A stretch of 64,000 nucleotides of DNA from Planctomycetota bacterium. GTDB lineage: Bacteria; Planctomycetota; UBA1135; GCA-002686595. The position numbers were made by a program, and so were the translations under genes. The stretch's first letter is position 1. The number at the start of each line of letters is the position of its first letter. Shown piece by piece: positions 55,352 to 63,726 of the stretch. The DNA is taken from NCBI GenBank assembly GCA_016714045.1, contig JADJNY010000001.1:558001-622000 (forward strand), in the 5' to 3' direction. The notes under the pieces are model-generated. The model was not told the origin of the DNA. It made no database searches and saw only the letters and a program-made list of their open reading frames with translations.

Positions 55352-56353
55352 TCAGCGAGCGCAGGCGGCCTTCAGGAGCGCCGGCAACTCCGGCGGGACG
55401 CGGTGAATCGTGTAGACGAGCCCCGGCGTTGCTCGCTCGCGCGTCGCGATCGTGAGGCCGAAGAACGTCGTCGTCTCGCGCTCGACCACGCGCGTGTGCA
55501 CGAGGCTCGAGAAGACGCCGACGAGCTCGGGCCGGCCCGTCTCGGGGTCGCGGATCCACGCCGCGCCACCCGACATCCCGCCGAGGTCGAGCCGGTCGCC
55601 CGAGGCGTACCAGCACTCTTCGGTGCCGGAGCGTGGCGGGCCTGGGTCCCCGAGCCTGCCCCCGCCGCCGCGCGTGCGCGGATCGTCGTGCGCGCGAGCA
55701 CGCTCGTTCGATCGAGCGACGAGCGCGTCGTCCGCGGGCGCCTCGCACGCGTGGACGGTGACCGCGGGCGTCGGCGCGAGCACGTCGATCTCGGGCTTCG
55801 CGTAGAAACCCAGCGCGAAGCCGGCGAGCGCGAACTCGGTCCCCGGCTTCGGGCTCCAACTCGGGTCGAGCGCCGGCGCGTGGATCGGCGCGAAGCGCTC
55901 GAAGCGGGGGGCCTCGAGGCGCAACAAGGCCCAGTCGCCGTGCGGCGCATCCACATCGCCGTGCGCCTCGACCCGCACGCGCGTCGTCCGGCCCTCGACC
56001 TCCAACGAATTCCACCCCGTCGCGTCGGACGCGAGCCCGAGCGCGACGTGCTCGGCGGTCAGGATCAGGTCCGGCGCGACCACGGTTCCGCTCGCGAGCG
56101 TGGGGCTCGCCGGATCGTAGAGCAGGACGACGACGCTCAACGCCTCGGCGTCCGCCCACGCGGGCGGAGACGACTCGAAGCGCTTCACGAGCGGCATCGG
56201 AGCCGCCGCCGGTTCGTCGCGACCCGGGCCCGCGCATCCGGCCGAGACCGCGGCGAACGCGAAGGCGCACGCCCAGAGAGCGCTCGATCGCCACGCGGCC
56301 GCGCGCCGCGTGGCGGGGATTCGCCGATGGGAGCGGAGCCGCGCTCCGTGCAT
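55352..56353 (-). CDS. Trypsin-like serine protease lipoprotein
   Basis: A 333-residue protein. The signal (ALWACAFAFAAVSAGC) ends in a lipobox with C40. The S1 catalytic triad is present: H102 in LILTAEHVALG, D140 in HGDWALLRLE and S261 in LGGMSGGAAW. It should be an active outer-face protease. Its ATG at 56353 overlaps the rho stop (TGATG), which is unusual company for rho and suggests shared transcription. A Gly/Arg-rich loop (about 222-245) lies before the serine. The stop is near the convergent SDR gene. Confidence 0.85.
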   Translation of the reverse strand: MHGARLRSHRRIPATRRAAAWRSSALWACAFAFAAVSAGCAGPGRDEPAAAPMPLVKRFESSPPAWADAEALSVVVLLYDPASPTLASGTVVAPDLILTAEHVALGLASDATGWNSLEVEGRTTRVRVEAHGDVDAPHGDWALLRLEAPRFERFAPIHAPALDPSWSPKPGTEFALAGFALGFYAKPEIDVLAPTPAVTVHACEAPADDALVARSNERARAHDDPRTRGGGGRLGDPGPPRSGTEECWYASGDRLDLGGMSGGAAWIRDPETGRPELVGVFSSLVHTRVVERETTTFFGLTIATRERATPGLVYTIHRVPPELPALLKAACAR

Positions 56354-57873
56354 CAGCCGATCGTCATCAGGAACTCGCCGTTCACGCGCGTCTTCTTCAT
56401 CTTCTGGATGAGCATCTCCATCGCCTCGACGGGGTCCATCTCGTTGAGCACCTTGCGGAGCATCCAGATGCGCTTGATCTCCTCGGGCGTGAAGAGCAGC
56501 TCTTCCTTGCGCGTGCCCGAGCGGTTGATGTCGATCGCGGGGAAGATGCGGCGGTCGGAGAGCCGGCGGTCGAGCACGAGCTCCATGTTGCCCGTGCCCT
56601 TGAACTCCTCGAAGATGAGCTCGTCCATCTTCGAACCGGTCTCGATCAGCGCCGTGGCGAGGATCGTCAGCGACCCGCCGCCCTCGATGTTGCGCGCCGC
56701 GCCGAAGAACTTCTTCGGGAACTGGAGGGCACTCGCCTCCATGCCGCCCGAGAGCAGCTTTCCGTTGCTCGGCGCCTCGACGTTCGAGGCGCGCGCGAGG
56801 CGCGTGATCGAGTCGAGCAGGATCACGACGTGCTCGCCGGCCTCGACGAGGCAACGCGCCTTGTGCATGACCATCTCGGCGACGGCGAGGTGGCGCGACG
56901 CCGACTCGTCGAAGGTCGAGCTGACGATCTCGCGCTTCCCTTCCGGGATCATGCGCTCGAAGTCGGTCACTTCCTCGGGGCGCTCGTCGACGAGCAGGAT
57001 GATCAGGTGGCAGTCCGGCGCGTTGTGGACGATCGAGTTCGCGAGCATCTGGAGCAGGATCGTCTTGCCCGTGCGCGGCGGCGCGACGATCAGACCGCGC
57101 TGGCCGCGGCCGATCGGCGTGATCAGGTCGACGATGCGCATCTCGAGCGGGTTGTCCTTCGCGCCCTCGAGCAGGATGCGCTGCTCGGGGTAGAGCGGGA
57201 CGAGCTCCTTGAACGGCGCGCGCGTGCGGGCCTTCTCCGGCTCGTGCCGGTCGATCGTCTCGATCGCGGAGAGCGCGAGGTACTTCTCGCCTTCCTTCGG
57301 CACGCGCAGGCGCCCCGTGATCGTCATGCCGGGGACGAGCGCGTACTGCTGCACGAGCGACGGCGGCACGAACACGTCGTCCGCCGACGGCATGTAGTCG
57401 TAGTGCTGCGAGCGCAGGAACGCGTGGCCGTCCTGCGTCGCGAAGACGCCCTCGACGACGACCGGGATGCGGTTCCTGAGGCGCTGGCTGGTGATCGACC
57501 AGATCAGGTCGCGGCGGTTGCGGTTCGACGCGAGCTCGATCTTCTCCTCTTCGACGAGCTCGTGCAGGTCGGAGAGGTTCTTCTTCTGGAGCTCGGCGTG
57601 GAGCACGGGCTTGGGCTTCGTGCGCTTCGCCGGGGCGAGCACCGCGGCCTCGAGCTCCTCGAGCTCTTCCGTGGTCAGGTCCTGCGGCAGGCCCGCGACG
57701 TCGATCTCGATCCGTTCGAGGACCGCCGTGCCGCCGCCTCCGCCGCTGGAGCGCCGGAACGGGGGCGGACCGCCGCCGCCGCCACCTCCGCCGCCACCAC
57801 CCCCCTGGGGGTTGTTGTGGAACTGCTTGTACTTCTTGAACCGGTTCTTCTTGCCCATCGTGTGGGGGTGCAT
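56353..57873 (-). CDS. rho: Transcription termination factor Rho with polyglycine N-terminal tail
   Basis: A 506-residue protein. The N-terminal tail has twelve consecutive glycines (residues 24-35) and a second run of five. The Rho N-terminal helical domain follows (LQKKNLSDLHELVEEEKIEL), then the cold-shock-like RNA-binding domain (EGVFATQDGHAFLRSQHYDY). Walker A is APPRTGKT (264-271), Walker B VVILLD (349-354), the Q-loop region LLSGGMEASALQFPKKFFGA and the R-loop RRIFPAIDINRSGTRKEELL. It is a hexameric RNA helicase that ends transcription. ATG 57873 or 57858 (MGKKNRFKK) may be used. The stop overlaps the protease start; coaE is 21 bases upstream. Confidence 0.95.
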   Translation of the reverse strand: MHPHTMGKKNRFKKYKQFHNNPQGGGGGGGGGGGGPPPFRRSSGGGGGTAVLERIEIDVAGLPQDLTTEELEELEAAVLAPAKRTKPKPVLHAELQKKNLSDLHELVEEEKIELASNRNRRDLIWSITSQRLRNRIPVVVEGVFATQDGHAFLRSQHYDYMPSADDVFVPPSLVQQYALVPGMTITGRLRVPKEGEKYLALSAIETIDRHEPEKARTRAPFKELVPLYPEQRILLEGAKDNPLEMRIVDLITPIGRGQRGLIVAPPRTGKTILLQMLANSIVHNAPDCHLIILLVDERPEEVTDFERMIPEGKREIVSSTFDESASRHLAVAEMVMHKARCLVEAGEHVVILLDSITRLARASNVEAPSNGKLLSGGMEASALQFPKKFFGAARNIEGGGSLTILATALIETGSKMDELIFEEFKGTGNMELVLDRRLSDRRIFPAIDINRSGTRKEELLFTPEEIKRIWMLRKVLNEMDPVEAMEMLIQKMKKTRVNGEFLMTIG

Positions 57874-57894
57874 TTCGGCCGCGCGGGGCGCGGC

Positions 57895-58557
57895 TCACGG
57901 GGATGCGCCGGGCTTGCCGCGCGACGCGCGCTCGGCGAGCGCGCGCTCCACGGCCGATTCGAGCTCGGCGAGGGTGCCTTCGTTCGAGATCACGACGTCC
58001 GCGAGGACGCGTTTCTCGGAGAGCGGTACTTGGGCCCGCTCGCGCCGCTCGACCTCGCCGGCCTTCCAGCCGCGCAGGGTCCGGGCGCGTGCGTCGCGTG
58101 TTTCCTGGCTCGCGTCCACGAACCAGAGCTCGTGGCAGCGGGAGAGGAGCCCGTGCTGGGCCTCGTTCTCGACGAGGAGGGGAACGTCCAGCACGACGCG
58201 CGGGACGCCGCGCGCGAGCGCGTCGTCCAGGGCGCGGCGTATCCTGTCACGGATGCGGGGGTGCGTCAAAGCCTCGAGCCGCGCACGATCCGCCGGCGAG
58301 GCGAACACGCGGGCCGCGAGCGCGTCGCGGTCGGGCGCGCCGTCGGGTCGCAGCACCGCAGGGCCGAAGGCGCGGACGAGTTCCTCCTTCACGGCGTCCG
58401 ACTCGAGCACCGCCCGCGCCTCGCGGTCGGCGTCGAGCACGACGCCCTCCGGACCCGCGAGCCGGCGCGCCACCGCGGACTTGCCCGACGCGATTCCGCC
58501 GAGCACGCCGACGATGCGGGTGCGGCCGACGAGCGGGGGACGAGCAGGGCGCGGCAT
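57895..58557 (-). CDS. coaE: Dephospho-CoA kinase
   Basis: A 220-residue P-loop kinase. The Walker A motif is VGVLGGIASGKSAVARRLAG, followed by VVLDADREARAVLESDAVKE (the DAD motif typical of CoaE), LTHPRIRDRIR and VVLDVPLLVENEAQHGLLSR. It performs the last step of coenzyme A synthesis, phosphorylating the ribose 3-hydroxyl of dephospho-CoA. Length matches the family. It lies just upstream of rho on the same strand. ATG 58557 gives a slightly long N-terminus, with GGGGGAGGTG... on the opposite side of the start not acting as a ribosome site. Confidence 0.93.
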   Translation of the reverse strand: MPRPARPPLVGRTRIVGVLGGIASGKSAVARRLAGPEGVVLDADREARAVLESDAVKEELVRAFGPAVLRPDGAPDRDALAARVFASPADRARLEALTHPRIRDRIRRALDDALARGVPRVVLDVPLLVENEAQHGLLSRCHELWFVDASQETRDARARTLRGWKAGEVERRERAQVPLSEKRVLADVVISNEGTLAELESAVERALAERASRGKPGASP

Positions 58558-58915
58558 GGGGGAGGTGCGAAACCGGCGCGGGCAGGCGGGGTAGGAGTCG
58601 GGCCGGTCGGCGAGCTTCCGTGGCTCCGCCGCCGTCCCCGACGAGCCTCCCAAGGCGCGCGCGCGGCCCAGGTTACGGGGCCGCGCGGGCACTGCAAGCA
58701 CCTCGAAATCGCTTGCCGGGAGGCCCCCGCTCGGGTATCAACATGCCCCCCTCGTGGCGCGTCCCCGCGTGGCGTCGCGTCCGCTCCTCACCGTGTTCCC
58801 GGCCGCCGCGCGCGCCGACCACGGATCCCCCCAAACGAGTCCCCCCGTCCTCCGGTTCCGCGACGCCCCGTGTCGTGCCGAATCGGGACGCCCTCCGAGT
58901 CCGAGGTACCGATCG

Positions 58916-60169
58916 ATGAAGCGTTCTCAACGCGGTATGGCCAAGATCAGCGTGGTCTGGGCGATCTGCTTGTTCATGGCCTTCGCCGCCGCTGCCGTCG
59001 CCTACTTCCTCTCGAACCAGGAAGCCGCTCAGCAGCGCGACCTGGCCGCCCAGTACGAGACGAAGGTCAAGAAGGCGGAGGGCGAGCGCGATGCGCTGCA
59101 GGCCTACCTGCGCGAGGTCTCGCTCAAGGCCGGCTTCGCCGACCCGACGAACCCCGCGAAGATGGACTCGAAGACCATCGACGACGGGATGAAGTTCTTG
59201 AAGGAGAACTTCCCGCAGATCGAGGCCTCCGCGAACACGATCCAGAAGGCGCTGCCCTTCGCTGTCGACGCGTACAAGGGCGAGCAGAAGAAGGCCCAGG
59301 AAGCCGAGTCGAAGGCCAGCGAGCTCACGGCGGAGAACAACGCGATCCGCGGCAACGTGGACACGATCAAGGCCGACATGGAGAAGCAGCTCGCGGACCT
59401 GCGCCGCCAGCTCTCCGACGCCGAGCAGTCCTTCAATGACCAGAAGGCGGAGCTCGAGCGCCAGCTCGCCGAGCGCACGTCGACCTGGCAGCAGACCGAC
59501 CGCGACAAGCAGACCGCGATCCGCGACATCGAGGACACGAAGCGCAAGGCCGCGCTCGAGGCCGACGCCCTGCGCACGCGCATGGCGGAAGCGGAGCGCA
59601 AGCTGACGCCCTTCACGAAGGAGCCCGAAGCCGCCGACGGCAAGATCCTCTCGATCTCGCCGGAGCTCAAGCTCGGCTGGATCAACATCGGCACGAAGCA
59701 CCGCCTCGCGAAGGGCATGCGCTTCCGCATCGTCGACGGCCAGCACGGCGCGAAGAAGCTCAAGGGCTGGTGCGAGGTCACCGGCGTCGACAAGGAGATG
59801 GCCGAGGTCGCCTTCTCCGAGCAGGTCGACCCGTTCGATCCGCCGGTCGTCGGCGACGTGATCTACAACCCGCTCTTCGATCCGAAGGGCGAGCGCAGCG
59901 CCGTCCTGATCGGCCGCTTCAGCGGCGCGCTCAGCGAAGAGTCGCTCCGCGCGCTCCTCAAGAGCATGAACATCTCGGTCACGAAGGGCGTCGAGAAGAC
60001 GACCGACTTCCTCATCGTCGGCGGCGAGATGTACACGGATCCCGAGAACGGCCAGCCGCTCGAGGCGCCGCTCCAGCCGAGCGACATGCCGATCTTCAAG
60101 GAAGCGCAGGCCGAAGGCGTGCAGATCGTCGCGCTGAAGGAACTGCGCCAGTACTTCGCCGCGAACTGA
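58916..60169 (+). CDS. Membrane-anchored coiled-coil protein with BRCT-like C-terminal domain
   Basis: A 417-residue protein. One N-terminal helix (ISVVWAICLFMAFAAAAVAY) anchors it. Long coiled coil follows (about residues 38-225: ERDALQAYLREV, ENNAIRGNVDTIKADMEKQL, RQLAERTSTWQQTDRDKQTA). A small beta-rich domain comes next (DGKILSISPELKLGWINIGT), and the C-terminus (about 325-417) reads AVLIGRFSGALSEESLRALL, VEKTTDFLIVGG, FKEAQAEGVQIVALKELRQYF, the pattern of a BRCT domain. BRCT domains usually bind phosphopeptides or DNA ends; on a membrane anchor the role is unclear. The gene is followed by a terminator. A second ATG eight codons in is possible. Confidence 0.7.
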   Translation: MKRSQRGMAKISVVWAICLFMAFAAAAVAYFLSNQEAAQQRDLAAQYETKVKKAEGERDALQAYLREVSLKAGFADPTNPAKMDSKTIDDGMKFLKENFPQIEASANTIQKALPFAVDAYKGEQKKAQEAESKASELTAENNAIRGNVDTIKADMEKQLADLRRQLSDAEQSFNDQKAELERQLAERTSTWQQTDRDKQTAIRDIEDTKRKAALEADALRTRMAEAERKLTPFTKEPEAADGKILSISPELKLGWINIGTKHRLAKGMRFRIVDGQHGAKKLKGWCEVTGVDKEMAEVAFSEQVDPFDPPVVGDVIYNPLFDPKGERSAVLIGRFSGALSEESLRALLKSMNISVTKGVEKTTDFLIVGGEMYTDPENGQPLEAPLQPSDMPIFKEAQAEGVQIVALKELRQYFAAN

Positions 60170-60187
60170 GCGGCGCAGCGGTCCCAG

Positions 60188-60226
60188 GACGGCGAGACGG
60201 GCGGCGACGCCCGTCTCGCGTCGTTT
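60188..60226 (+). terminator. Rho-independent-type terminator after the coiled-coil gene
   Basis: CGAGACGGGC (60193-60202) pairs perfectly with GCCCGTCTCG (60209-60218) around GGCGAC, and the stem extends with GACG/CGTC after one bulged G. A short GTTT follows. Confidence 0.75.
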
Positions 60227-60470
60227 CCGGAGCGAGCGCGGCGCTGCTCGCTGCTTCCCGGGCGAGCACAGCGCTCCTCGCTCGACCGAGCTCCCAAGCC
60301 GCGCCCTCCGCGTTCCCAGGCGCATGTGCATCCGCGCCGTCCGAGCTCGTCGCCCCGAGCGTTCGATGCGCCCGTGCGGCGCGCGGCATCGCCTGCGTTT
60401 CGAGCACGCTCCCTTGCGCTCCGTTGCGCGCCCTCGCGCTCGACGCCGAGGCTCGAACGTCGCGCGTGCT

Positions 60471-60497
60471 TTGAAACCCTCCGAGCGGCCGTACACT
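60471..60497 (+). promoter_or_regulatory. Predicted sigma70-type promoter of tatC
   Basis: TTGAAA (60471-60476), 15 bases, TACACT (60492-60497). The ATG is ten bases after the -10 box, so transcription would start almost at the codon. Confidence 0.5.
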
Positions 60498-60507
60498 TTC
60501 CGCCCCG

Positions 60508-61371
60508 ATGGCCCAGGACCTGGAAGGCACGCGCATGACGCTCGGCGAGCACCTGAACGAGCTGCGCCGGCGCCTCTTCTACAGCGTCATCGCGCTGTCG
60601 ATCTGCTTCGGGACGGCCTGGTGGTACAAGGAGTACCTCACGGACTACGTCATGTGGCCGTGGAAGGACGCGGTCGCGCGCATCAACGGGGACCTGACCG
60701 TCGCGGCCGAGCAGCAGCTCAAGGACCACCCCGAGTTCCCGCGCTCCAAGTTCTTCACGAGCGACGACCCGGCCAACACGGAGCTGCGCGACAAGCTCGA
60801 CGACCGCATGGTCATGCTCGGCGTGGGCGAGAGCTTCTTCTTCGCGCTGAACATCTCGCTCTACTTCTCGATCTTCGCGGCGGGCCCGTTCGTCCTTTTC
60901 CAGATCTGGGCCTTCGTCGCGGCCGGGCTCTACCGCCACGAGAAGAGCGCCGTCCTCAAGTACTTCCCGTTCAGCGTGATCCTGTTCCTGACGGGCGTCT
61001 ACTTCTGCTACCGCTGGGTGATCCCGGTCGGGATGTACTTCCTGTCGACCACGCTGCCGCTCGACCAGGTCCAGCCGCAGATGACGCTCGACAACTACTT
61101 CAGCTTCCTCTCGACGATGTGCCTCGCGATGGGGTGCATCTTCCAGCTGCCGCTCGTGATGCTGTTCCTGTCCAAGCTCGGCCTGATCCAGGCGACGACG
61201 TACGGGAAGTACCGCGGGCACTTCCTGATCGGCGCGCTCTTCGTCGCGGCGGTCGTGACGCCGGGTCCGGACTACTACTCGCAGATCCTGATGACGATCC
61301 CGATGGTCGTGCTCTACGAGATCGGGATCCTGCTCGCGCGCTTCACGGCGCGCGCTCCGGCGAAGGAGTAG
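60508..61371 (+). CDS. tatC: Twin-arginine translocase subunit TatC
   Basis: A 287-residue protein with six helices. The N-terminal EGTRMTLGEHLNELRRRLFY holds the conserved cytoplasmic LxELRxR motif that binds twin-arginine signals; PFVLFQIWAFVAAGLYRHEK is the family signature in the first cytoplasmic loop, and FQLPLVMLFLSKLGLI and VVTPGPDYYSQILMTIPMVV close the protein. The first periplasmic loop is longer than usual (about 55 extra residues including KDHPEFPRSKFFTSDDPANT). No tatA/B gene is adjacent. It is four bases from cinA. Confidence 0.95.
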   Translation: MAQDLEGTRMTLGEHLNELRRRLFYSVIALSICFGTAWWYKEYLTDYVMWPWKDAVARINGDLTVAAEQQLKDHPEFPRSKFFTSDDPANTELRDKLDDRMVMLGVGESFFFALNISLYFSIFAAGPFVLFQIWAFVAAGLYRHEKSAVLKYFPFSVILFLTGVYFCYRWVIPVGMYFLSTTLPLDQVQPQMTLDNYFSFLSTMCLAMGCIFQLPLVMLFLSKLGLIQATTYGKYRGHFLIGALFVAAVVTPGPDYYSQILMTIPMVVLYEIGILLARFTARAPAKE

Positions 61372-61375
61372 CGCG

Positions 61376-62632
61376 ATGAGCGCCCTCCCGCGCGCGGCCG
61401 TGATCGCGACCGGCGACGAGCTCGTCGTCGGCCGCACGCTCGACACGAACTCCGCCGCGATCGCGCGGCGGCTCTCGGCGGCGGGCTACGAGCCCGCGTC
61501 GTTTCTCGTGCTCGGCGACGACGAGGACGGGCTAGCGGAAGCGCTCCAGCGCCTCGCGCGCGACCACGACGCGATCGTCGTCACCGGCGGGCTCGGTCCG
61601 ACGCTCGACGACGTCACGCGGCACGCGGCGGCGCGCGCCGCGAACGTGGAGCTCGCGACGGACGAGCGCGTGCTCGCCGAACTGCAGGCGCTCTTCGCGA
61701 CGCGCAACCGGCCCTTCCTGCCCGCGAACGCGCGCCAGGCGTTGTTCCCGCGCGGCGCCGACGTCCTCGCGAACCCGCACGGCACCGCGCCGGGCTTCCA
61801 CCTGCTGCTCGGGCGCGCGCGCGTCTTCGCACTGCCCGGGCCGCCGCGCGAGATGCTCCCGATGCTCGAGAAGGACGTGCTCCCGCGCCTCGCGCGGCGC
61901 GACGGCGTCGCGAGCGCGCAGCGGTTCGTGCACCTGTTCGGTCTGCCCGAGAGCGCGCTCGCCGAGGCGCTCGGGAGCGCGATGCGGCGCGACGCGAACC
62001 CGCTCGTCGGCGTGACCGCGAAGGACGGCGTGCTCACGGTCGTCGTGCGCGCGCTCGACGCGAGCGCCCCGGCGGCGGAGGAGCGCGCCGAGGCCGCTGC
62101 GCGCGAGTTCGAGGCGCGCTTCGCCGAGTATGCGTTCTCGCGCACCGAGCCCGACCTCGCGCGCGTCCTCGGCGCCGAGCTCCTGGCGCGCTCCGCGCGG
62201 GTCACCGTCGCCGAGTCGTGCACGGGCGGGCTGCTCGCGGGCCGGCTCACCTCGGTCCCCGGCATCAGCGCGGTCTTCGAGCGCGGCTGGATCGTCTACG
62301 CGAACGAGGCGAAGTCGGCGGAGCTCGGCGTCGAGCCCGGGATGCTCGCAAGGCACGGCGCCGTGTCCTCCGAGGTCGCCGCGGCGCTCGCGCTAGGCGC
62401 TGCCCGCAAGGCCGGGGCGCGGCTCTCCCTCGCGGTCACGGGCATCGCGGGCCCCGGTGGGGGGACGGCCGAGAAGCCCGCCGCGCTCGTCTGGTTCGGC
62501 GTCGCCCTGGACGGCGGGGTGACCACCACGGAGCGGCGGTTCGTCGTCCGCGAGCGCGAGCTCGTCCGCGCGTTCGCCGTGAACACGGCCCTCGACCTCG
62601 GTCGGCGCGCGCTCCTCGGGTCCGCGGGTTGA
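61376..62632 (+). CDS. cinA: CinA-like competence/damage protein with nicotinamide-nucleotide amidase domain
   Basis: A 418-residue protein. The N-terminal MoaB/MogA-like domain begins AAVIATGDELVVGRTLDTNS and has VVTGGLGPTLDDVTRHAAAR and VFALPGPPREMLPML. The C-terminal CinA/PncC domain (about residues 258-418) contains RVTVAESCTGGLLAGRLTSV with the catalytic Ser/Thr-x-Gly-Gly region, then AVTGIAGPGGGTAEKPAALV. The protein recycles NAD by deamidating nicotinamide mononucleotide, and hydrolyses ADP-ribose through the first domain. The start is four bases after the tatC stop. The tRNA promoter overlaps its stop. Confidence 0.92.
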   Translation: MSALPRAAVIATGDELVVGRTLDTNSAAIARRLSAAGYEPASFLVLGDDEDGLAEALQRLARDHDAIVVTGGLGPTLDDVTRHAAARAANVELATDERVLAELQALFATRNRPFLPANARQALFPRGADVLANPHGTAPGFHLLLGRARVFALPGPPREMLPMLEKDVLPRLARRDGVASAQRFVHLFGLPESALAEALGSAMRRDANPLVGVTAKDGVLTVVVRALDASAPAAEERAEAAAREFEARFAEYAFSRTEPDLARVLGAELLARSARVTVAESCTGGLLAGRLTSVPGISAVFERGWIVYANEAKSAELGVEPGMLARHGAVSSEVAAALALGAARKAGARLSLAVTGIAGPGGGTAEKPAALVWFGVALDGGVTTTERRFVVRERELVRAFAVNTALDLGRRALLGSAG

Positions 62633-62657
62633 CCCTCAGCCGTGGCGCCGGTATCTT
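62629..62657 (+). promoter_or_regulatory. Predicted promoter of the tRNA-Gln genes
   Basis: TTGACC (62629-62634), 17 bases, TATCTT (62652-62657). The -35 box overlaps the cinA stop codon; the first tRNA begins 16 bases after the -10 box. Confidence 0.6.
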
Positions 62658-62673
62658 TCCCGGCCCTCCGAGT

Positions 62674-62747
62674 TACCCCGTGGTGTAACGGTAACACTAC
62701 AGATTCTGGTTCTCTCATTTCTGGTTCGAATCCATGCGGGGTAACCA
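62674..62747 (+). tRNA. tRNA-Gln (anticodon CTG), with two stem mismatches
   Basis: The acceptor stem TACCCCG (62674-62680) pairs with CGGGGTA (62737-62743), and the 3' CCA is encoded (62745-62747). The anticodon loop TTCTGGT (62704-62710) gives anticodon CTG. Compared with the second tRNA-Gln, the anticodon stem has a C/C mismatch (ACAGA against TCTCT) and the T stem a C/T mismatch (TCTGG against CCATG). The D loop is one base shorter. It is either a weakened gene or carries read errors. Confidence 0.8.
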
Positions 62748-62835
62748 ACTCGGAGTTCGCCGGCCGTCCGAGCCCGCGAGATCGGATCCTGGAGACGGCG
62801 TCCTGCCGCGCGCGACGCGGCGTGATCACGAGCGC

Positions 62836-62910
62836 TACCCCGTGGTGTAATCGGTAACACTACAGGTTTTGGTCCTGTCATTCCTGGTTCGAGTCCAGGC
62901 GGGGTAACCA
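62836..62910 (+). tRNA. tRNA-Gln (anticodon TTG)
   Basis: All four arms are intact: acceptor TACCCCG/CGGGGTA, anticodon stem ACAGG/CCTGT with loop TTTTGGT (anticodon TTG at 62869-62871), T arm CCTGG-TTCGAGT-CCAGG and encoded CCA. It lies 88 bases after the first tRNA-Gln and probably shares its transcript. Confidence 0.95.
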
Positions 62911-62994
62911 GGCCGCCGTCGCTCCTCTGCGGGACTTTCCGGGAAGCCGGAGAGCGCGCGAGGCGTCCGCTCCCGCCCCATCCGGAGATCCGAC

Positions 62995-63720
62995 ATGCGC
63001 CTCTCGTCGTTCGCACCCGCCGTCCTCGCGTTCGCGCTCACTTCGGCCCTCGCGCGCGCCGACGGGCTCGTGCAGATCGTGCTCGAAGGGGAGATCACGC
63101 AGGAGGGCGGCGCGCGCATCGAGCTCGACCTCGCCTTCGAAGCCCGCGTGAACAACGTCCCGACCGATTCGCGCACCGAGCTCGGACTCCACCTCGCGCG
63201 CTCGACGAGCGCCGCGGACGTGGCGCTGCTCTTCCAACGCGAGCTCGCCCGGGCCGGCGCCACCGTGATCGCGCCCCCGGACGGCGGGCACGAGCGCCTG
63301 CGCGCCACGTTCTTCGTCGACCGCGCGCGCGCGATCGGCCTCCGCCTCGGTCGCGGCCTCACGGCGCAGATCTGCCTGTGCGAAGAGGCGCCGGCGCTCG
63401 TCCGCTTCCACCCGCCGAAGGAGCTGAAGGAGAGCGCGCGCTTCACCGTGACGGCGTCGACGGAGCAGCCGCACACGAAGGAGCGCACGCGCATCGAGCA
63501 CACGGTCGACCTCGCGGGCACGCTCTCCGGCGAGGCGGCCGCGGACCTCTTGACGACCGGCACGATCGCGAAGGGCTGGAACGGCCAGTGGCTCGACCAC
63601 CAGGCCTGGCGGCCGCAGACCCTTTCGTCGGGTGCGCGGGTCACGGGCGCGTGCCTCGTGCTCGCCTCGAAGGGGGACTGGCGCATCGAGGTCGAACTCG
63701 AGCGCGAGGTCGCGCGCTGA
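62995..63720 (+). CDS. Secreted protein of unknown function
   Basis: A 241-residue protein with a clear Sec signal (MRLSSFAPAVLAFALTSALA, cleavage after ARA). The mature part is mostly beta with two helices: VQIVLEGEITQEGGARIELD, RELARAGATVIAPPDGGHER and ALVRFHPPKELKESARFTVT. One pair of cysteines (ICLCEE) and one single Cys are present. I do not recognise a family. It ends convergently, seven bases from a sulfatase-type gene. Confidence 0.75.
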   Translation: MRLSSFAPAVLAFALTSALARADGLVQIVLEGEITQEGGARIELDLAFEARVNNVPTDSRTELGLHLARSTSAADVALLFQRELARAGATVIAPPDGGHERLRATFFVDRARAIGLRLGRGLTAQICLCEEAPALVRFHPPKELKESARFTVTASTEQPHTKERTRIEHTVDLAGTLSGEAAADLLTTGTIAKGWNGQWLDHQAWRPQTLSSGARVTGACLVLASKGDWRIEVELEREVAR

Positions 63721-63726
63721 CGCGCG

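Larger units (their letters stand above)
60170..60507 (+). other. Intergenic region with terminator and tatC promoter
   Basis: About 340 bases. A strong hairpin terminator lies at 60188-60226 and a promoter at 60471-60497. The stretch between them shows loose repetition of CGAGC/GCTCG words but no gene. Confidence 0.6.
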
